DNA of 7,076 nt from Bacteroides sp. (lineage in GTDB: Bacteria > Bacteroidota > Bacteroidia > Bacteroidales > Muribaculaceae), in the NCBI GenBank assembly GCA_014801595.1, contig JAAVDV010000047.1:1-7076 (forward strand), in the 5' to 3' direction. The notes under the pieces are model-generated. The model saw only the letters and a program-made list of their open reading frames with translations. It ran no database searches and was not told the origin of the DNA. A program made the position numbers and the translations under genes. This document shows, piece after piece, positions 4,863 through 7,076 of this stretch (the first letter of the stretch is position 1; each line of letters starts with the position of its first letter).

Positions 4863-7076
4863 ATGAATAAACTCATGAACCCAATCCGAAAATCAATTTT
4901 CACATATTACGCCCTGCCTCTCCTCGCGGTGTCATCCATACCCGCATATGCGACGGGGCAAACCCGCGAGGCCACGGATTCCCTGCCCGGCGAGAAGGGT
5001 GAGCAACGCAATGTTATGCTCAATGCCTCCGATGCGACCAAACCCCGGGAAATCCAGATAGGCCTGCCGAGCGAGGATGTGACAGTATATGAGAATGGCC
5101 TTCCGGCTGTATATTCTTCGGCTGTCCACCAGCTCGCACGCCATTGGCGAAGCGACGCGAGTCTCGGCGAAGTCAACCTCATGTCGCCTCAGGAGTCGGC
5201 TATCAAAACGGGTAATATCGCATATTCGGTAGATAGCCATTCCTCCCTCGGGCAGAGGGATTTCAAAGGGAAGGCCAATTATCGCACCAATCTGTTCGGC
5301 TGGCAGAATTTTGAATTGGCAGCCTCGGGCGGAATCGGCGACGGATGGCTATGGTCGGCCTCGGTCTATCAGAATTTCGACCCAGGCAGCTTTGATCCGA
5401 AGTTTACCGATTTCTCCGACCGCACGCAGATTTACCGTGCGTCGCTGACCCGCCTGTTCGACCGGGGAAGCCTGACGCTTATGTATAAATATGCGCAGAG
5501 CAACGGTCTGGGATCAATGGTGAATTCCGCGCCTTTCATATATGTGGGCGACGGGAGTGTGCAGGAGATTCCCGGCTTCTCTCTCGGCACATCCTCTTAT
5601 GCCCCTGCAGGGGGAGAATTCAAATATATGGATGTGCTCGACGGCTCGATGAAGACCGGCCGCTGGGGCGACTTCACCACCAACCGTTCCCACGAGGTGA
5701 CGCTGCTCTTCGACTATTATCTCGGCAACGGATATAAGCTCGACTTCAACGCGAAGTATATGGATGCCCCGAAAGCGGATTATGTGGATTTCGGAGGATC
5801 GACTATATTTCAGGCCACCGCCGCCGATGCCCTTTATCTCGGCGACAGCGACTCCCCTTACACGGGTCTGGCCGAAGGGCGGCGCACCTGGCTGCATTTC
5901 GGCAAGGTCAGCAACGCGCTGCTGACCGGCGAGCTGACAAAAAGGTTCGGCAATCATGACCTGCGCCTCGGACTGAACGAATGGTATTATCATCTGGATT
6001 ACCATAGCTCATCCTTCCAATGGACCGCCACGGTCAACGAGTATCCCGAGGTGCTGACAAAACGTTACGCCGACGGCTCTTCCGACCAATTCCGGGGATT
6101 CAATGAACTCAGCCCGGAATATACGAAGGGTTATGAAAATAAGCTGGCGCTTTACCTGACTGATAACTGGCAGGTGACACCGAAGTTGAACCTCTATTTC
6201 GGAGGACGCCTGGAGTATTACAGGATGTCGGCTGATCAGGTGCCTTACTCCCGATACGCCGGATTCCATATCGGCGACACGCATACATATACCGATACGG
6301 AGGGAAATCAGCACACGGTCACCATACAGCCTCACCGCGTGGTGAAAAATAAGTTGAACTACGCACTCACGCTCCAGGGCACCTACAACCTCAACAACCA
6401 TTTCGGAATCACCGCCGACGCGACGGTCGCCACCCGTTTCCCGAGAATCAACGAGTATGCCGGGACAGGCCCGACCGAGGAGCAGTACAAGCGTGTCACC
6501 ATTCCGCTGATCCGAGGGGGCGTAACCTACCGAAACAGCTGGATGGACGCGGCGACGATGATAACGTATATCGCGAAATCGAACAATATCGACCAGCAGA
6601 ATGTAACCAAACCGGGTACGACCCAGTCGAAAACGACTCTCCTCATCTACGGTATCAAGACACTCGGATGGACGACTACGGCGGAATTCCACCCCTTCAA
6701 GGGGTTCAACCTCCACGCCCTGTTCACCCTCCAGAAGCCGACCTACAGCAATTATTTCATAAAGTCGCCTTTCGAGGGGGTACCCGATCTGGATGCCAAC
6801 GGCAATATCGTGAAGGAGATTCCTCAGGTGATTCTTGAGCTCGATCCGAGCTACACGCTTGCCGATAAGGTGCGTTTCTGGTTGTCTTTCAGATATTTCG
6901 GCAAGACCTATGCCAATCTGACCAACGCTCTCTACTTCAATGGCCGATGGGAGACTTTCGGCGGCGTGAGCTGGGATGTCAACAAATATCTGACAATCGG
7001 AGCGACCGCAATCAATATCCTCAATCAGAAGGGGGCGAGCGGCACGATCAACGGTGCCGAGCTATTGAGCAAGGAG
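4863..7076 (+). CDS. TonB-dependent outer-membrane receptor, 3' end beyond window
   Basis: 738 codons are open to the window edge and the frame continues; I expect roughly 150-250 further residues to complete the barrel. Residues 1-30 are a signal peptide (SIFTYYALPLLAVSSIPAYA, cut before TGQ). Only about 30 residues separate it from the plug-like segment REIQIGLPSEDVTVYENGLP at 62-81, so no carboxypeptidase-D-like N-terminal domain of the SusC kind is present. I see no clear TonB box. Residues from about 130 on show alternating aromatic and polar beta strands of an outer-membrane barrel (such as LYLTDNWQVTPKLNLYFGGR at 440-459 and RFWLSFRYFGKTYANLTNAL at 681-700). This class should import a ligand with TonB-ExbBD energy; the ligand is unknown. 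It is divergent from the DUF6377-type gene, which suggests control by it. The second Met (residue 5, base 4875) is an alternative start. Confidence 0.88.
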   Translation, partial: MNKLMNPIRKSIFTYYALPLLAVSSIPAYATGQTREATDSLPGEKGEQRNVMLNASDATKPREIQIGLPSEDVTVYENGLPAVYSSAVHQLARHWRSDASLGEVNLMSPQESAIKTGNIAYSVDSHSSLGQRDFKGKANYRTNLFGWQNFELAASGGIGDGWLWSASVYQNFDPGSFDPKFTDFSDRTQIYRASLTRLFDRGSLTLMYKYAQSNGLGSMVNSAPFIYVGDGSVQEIPGFSLGTSSYAPAGGEFKYMDVLDGSMKTGRWGDFTTNRSHEVTLLFDYYLGNGYKLDFNAKYMDAPKADYVDFGGSTIFQATAADALYLGDSDSPYTGLAEGRRTWLHFGKVSNALLTGELTKRFGNHDLRLGLNEWYYHLDYHSSSFQWTATVNEYPEVLTKRYADGSSDQFRGFNELSPEYTKGYENKLALYLTDNWQVTPKLNLYFGGRLEYYRMSADQVPYSRYAGFHIGDTHTYTDTEGNQHTVTIQPHRVVKNKLNYALTLQGTYNLNNHFGITADATVATRFPRINEYAGTGPTEEQYKRVTIPLIRGGVTYRNSWMDAATMITYIAKSNNIDQQNVTKPGTTQSKTTLLIYGIKTLGWTTTAEFHPFKGFNLHALFTLQKPTYSNYFIKSPFEGVPDLDANGNIVKEIPQVILELDPSYTLADKVRFWLSFRYFGKTYANLTNALYFNGRWETFGGVSWDVNKYLTIGATAINILNQKGASGTINGAELLSKE

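Noticed and set aside
6009..6716. Minus-strand open frames of 235 and 163 codons opposite the receptor gene (6009-6716 and 5514-6005)
   Set aside because: They are antisense to a continuous barrel-coding frame and are explained by its codon composition; no promoter or terminator of their own is seen.

Overview
The window reads as chromosomal DNA of a Bacteroidales bacterium. The family Muribaculaceae or a close relative is my best guess, but the sequence alone does not settle it. The evidence is the protein families (an Omp28-like secreted protein with a Por/type IX-type C-terminus, a DUF6377-type membrane protein, a large TonB-dependent receptor), two good Bacteroidetes-type promoters (TTG, 20-21 bases, TAnnTTTG), and starts without clear Shine-Dalgarno sequences. 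Nothing in the window looks like an insertion sequence, prophage, CRISPR array, tRNA or rRNA.

Layout from left to right. Bases 1-128 hold no gene I can support: a GC-rich stretch, a pure pyrimidine run, and the intrinsic terminator of the first gene. Bases 129-2087 (minus) encode a 652-residue secreted Omp28-like protein with a thioredoxin-like CxxC motif. Bases 2088-2385 are a divergent intergenic region. It carries nested inverted repeats and a 12-bp direct repeat on the side of the secreted protein, and a strong promoter for the ribosomal operon. Bases 2386-2987 (plus) are rplU-rpmA, encoding ribosomal proteins L21 and L27, followed by a two-hairpin terminator. Bases 3055-4707 (minus) encode a 550-residue DUF6377-type protein with a predicted periplasmic TPR region, one transmembrane helix, a coiled coil and an HTH-like C-terminus. 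Bases 4708-4862 are a compact divergent control region. Bases 4863-7076 (plus) are the first 738 codons of a TonB-dependent outer-membrane receptor that runs off the window.

The housekeeping part is L21-L27, transcribed from its own promoter and closed by its own terminator. The most interesting part is the right half. A putative membrane-spanning regulator lies back to back with an outer-membrane receptor. The 155 bases between them hold an 18-bp near-palindrome, a second inverted repeat, and three CTAC-anchored elements at an exact 11-bp period that abut the -33 element of the receptor promoter. I infer, without proof, that this is a local sensing and uptake module in which the membrane protein controls the receptor.
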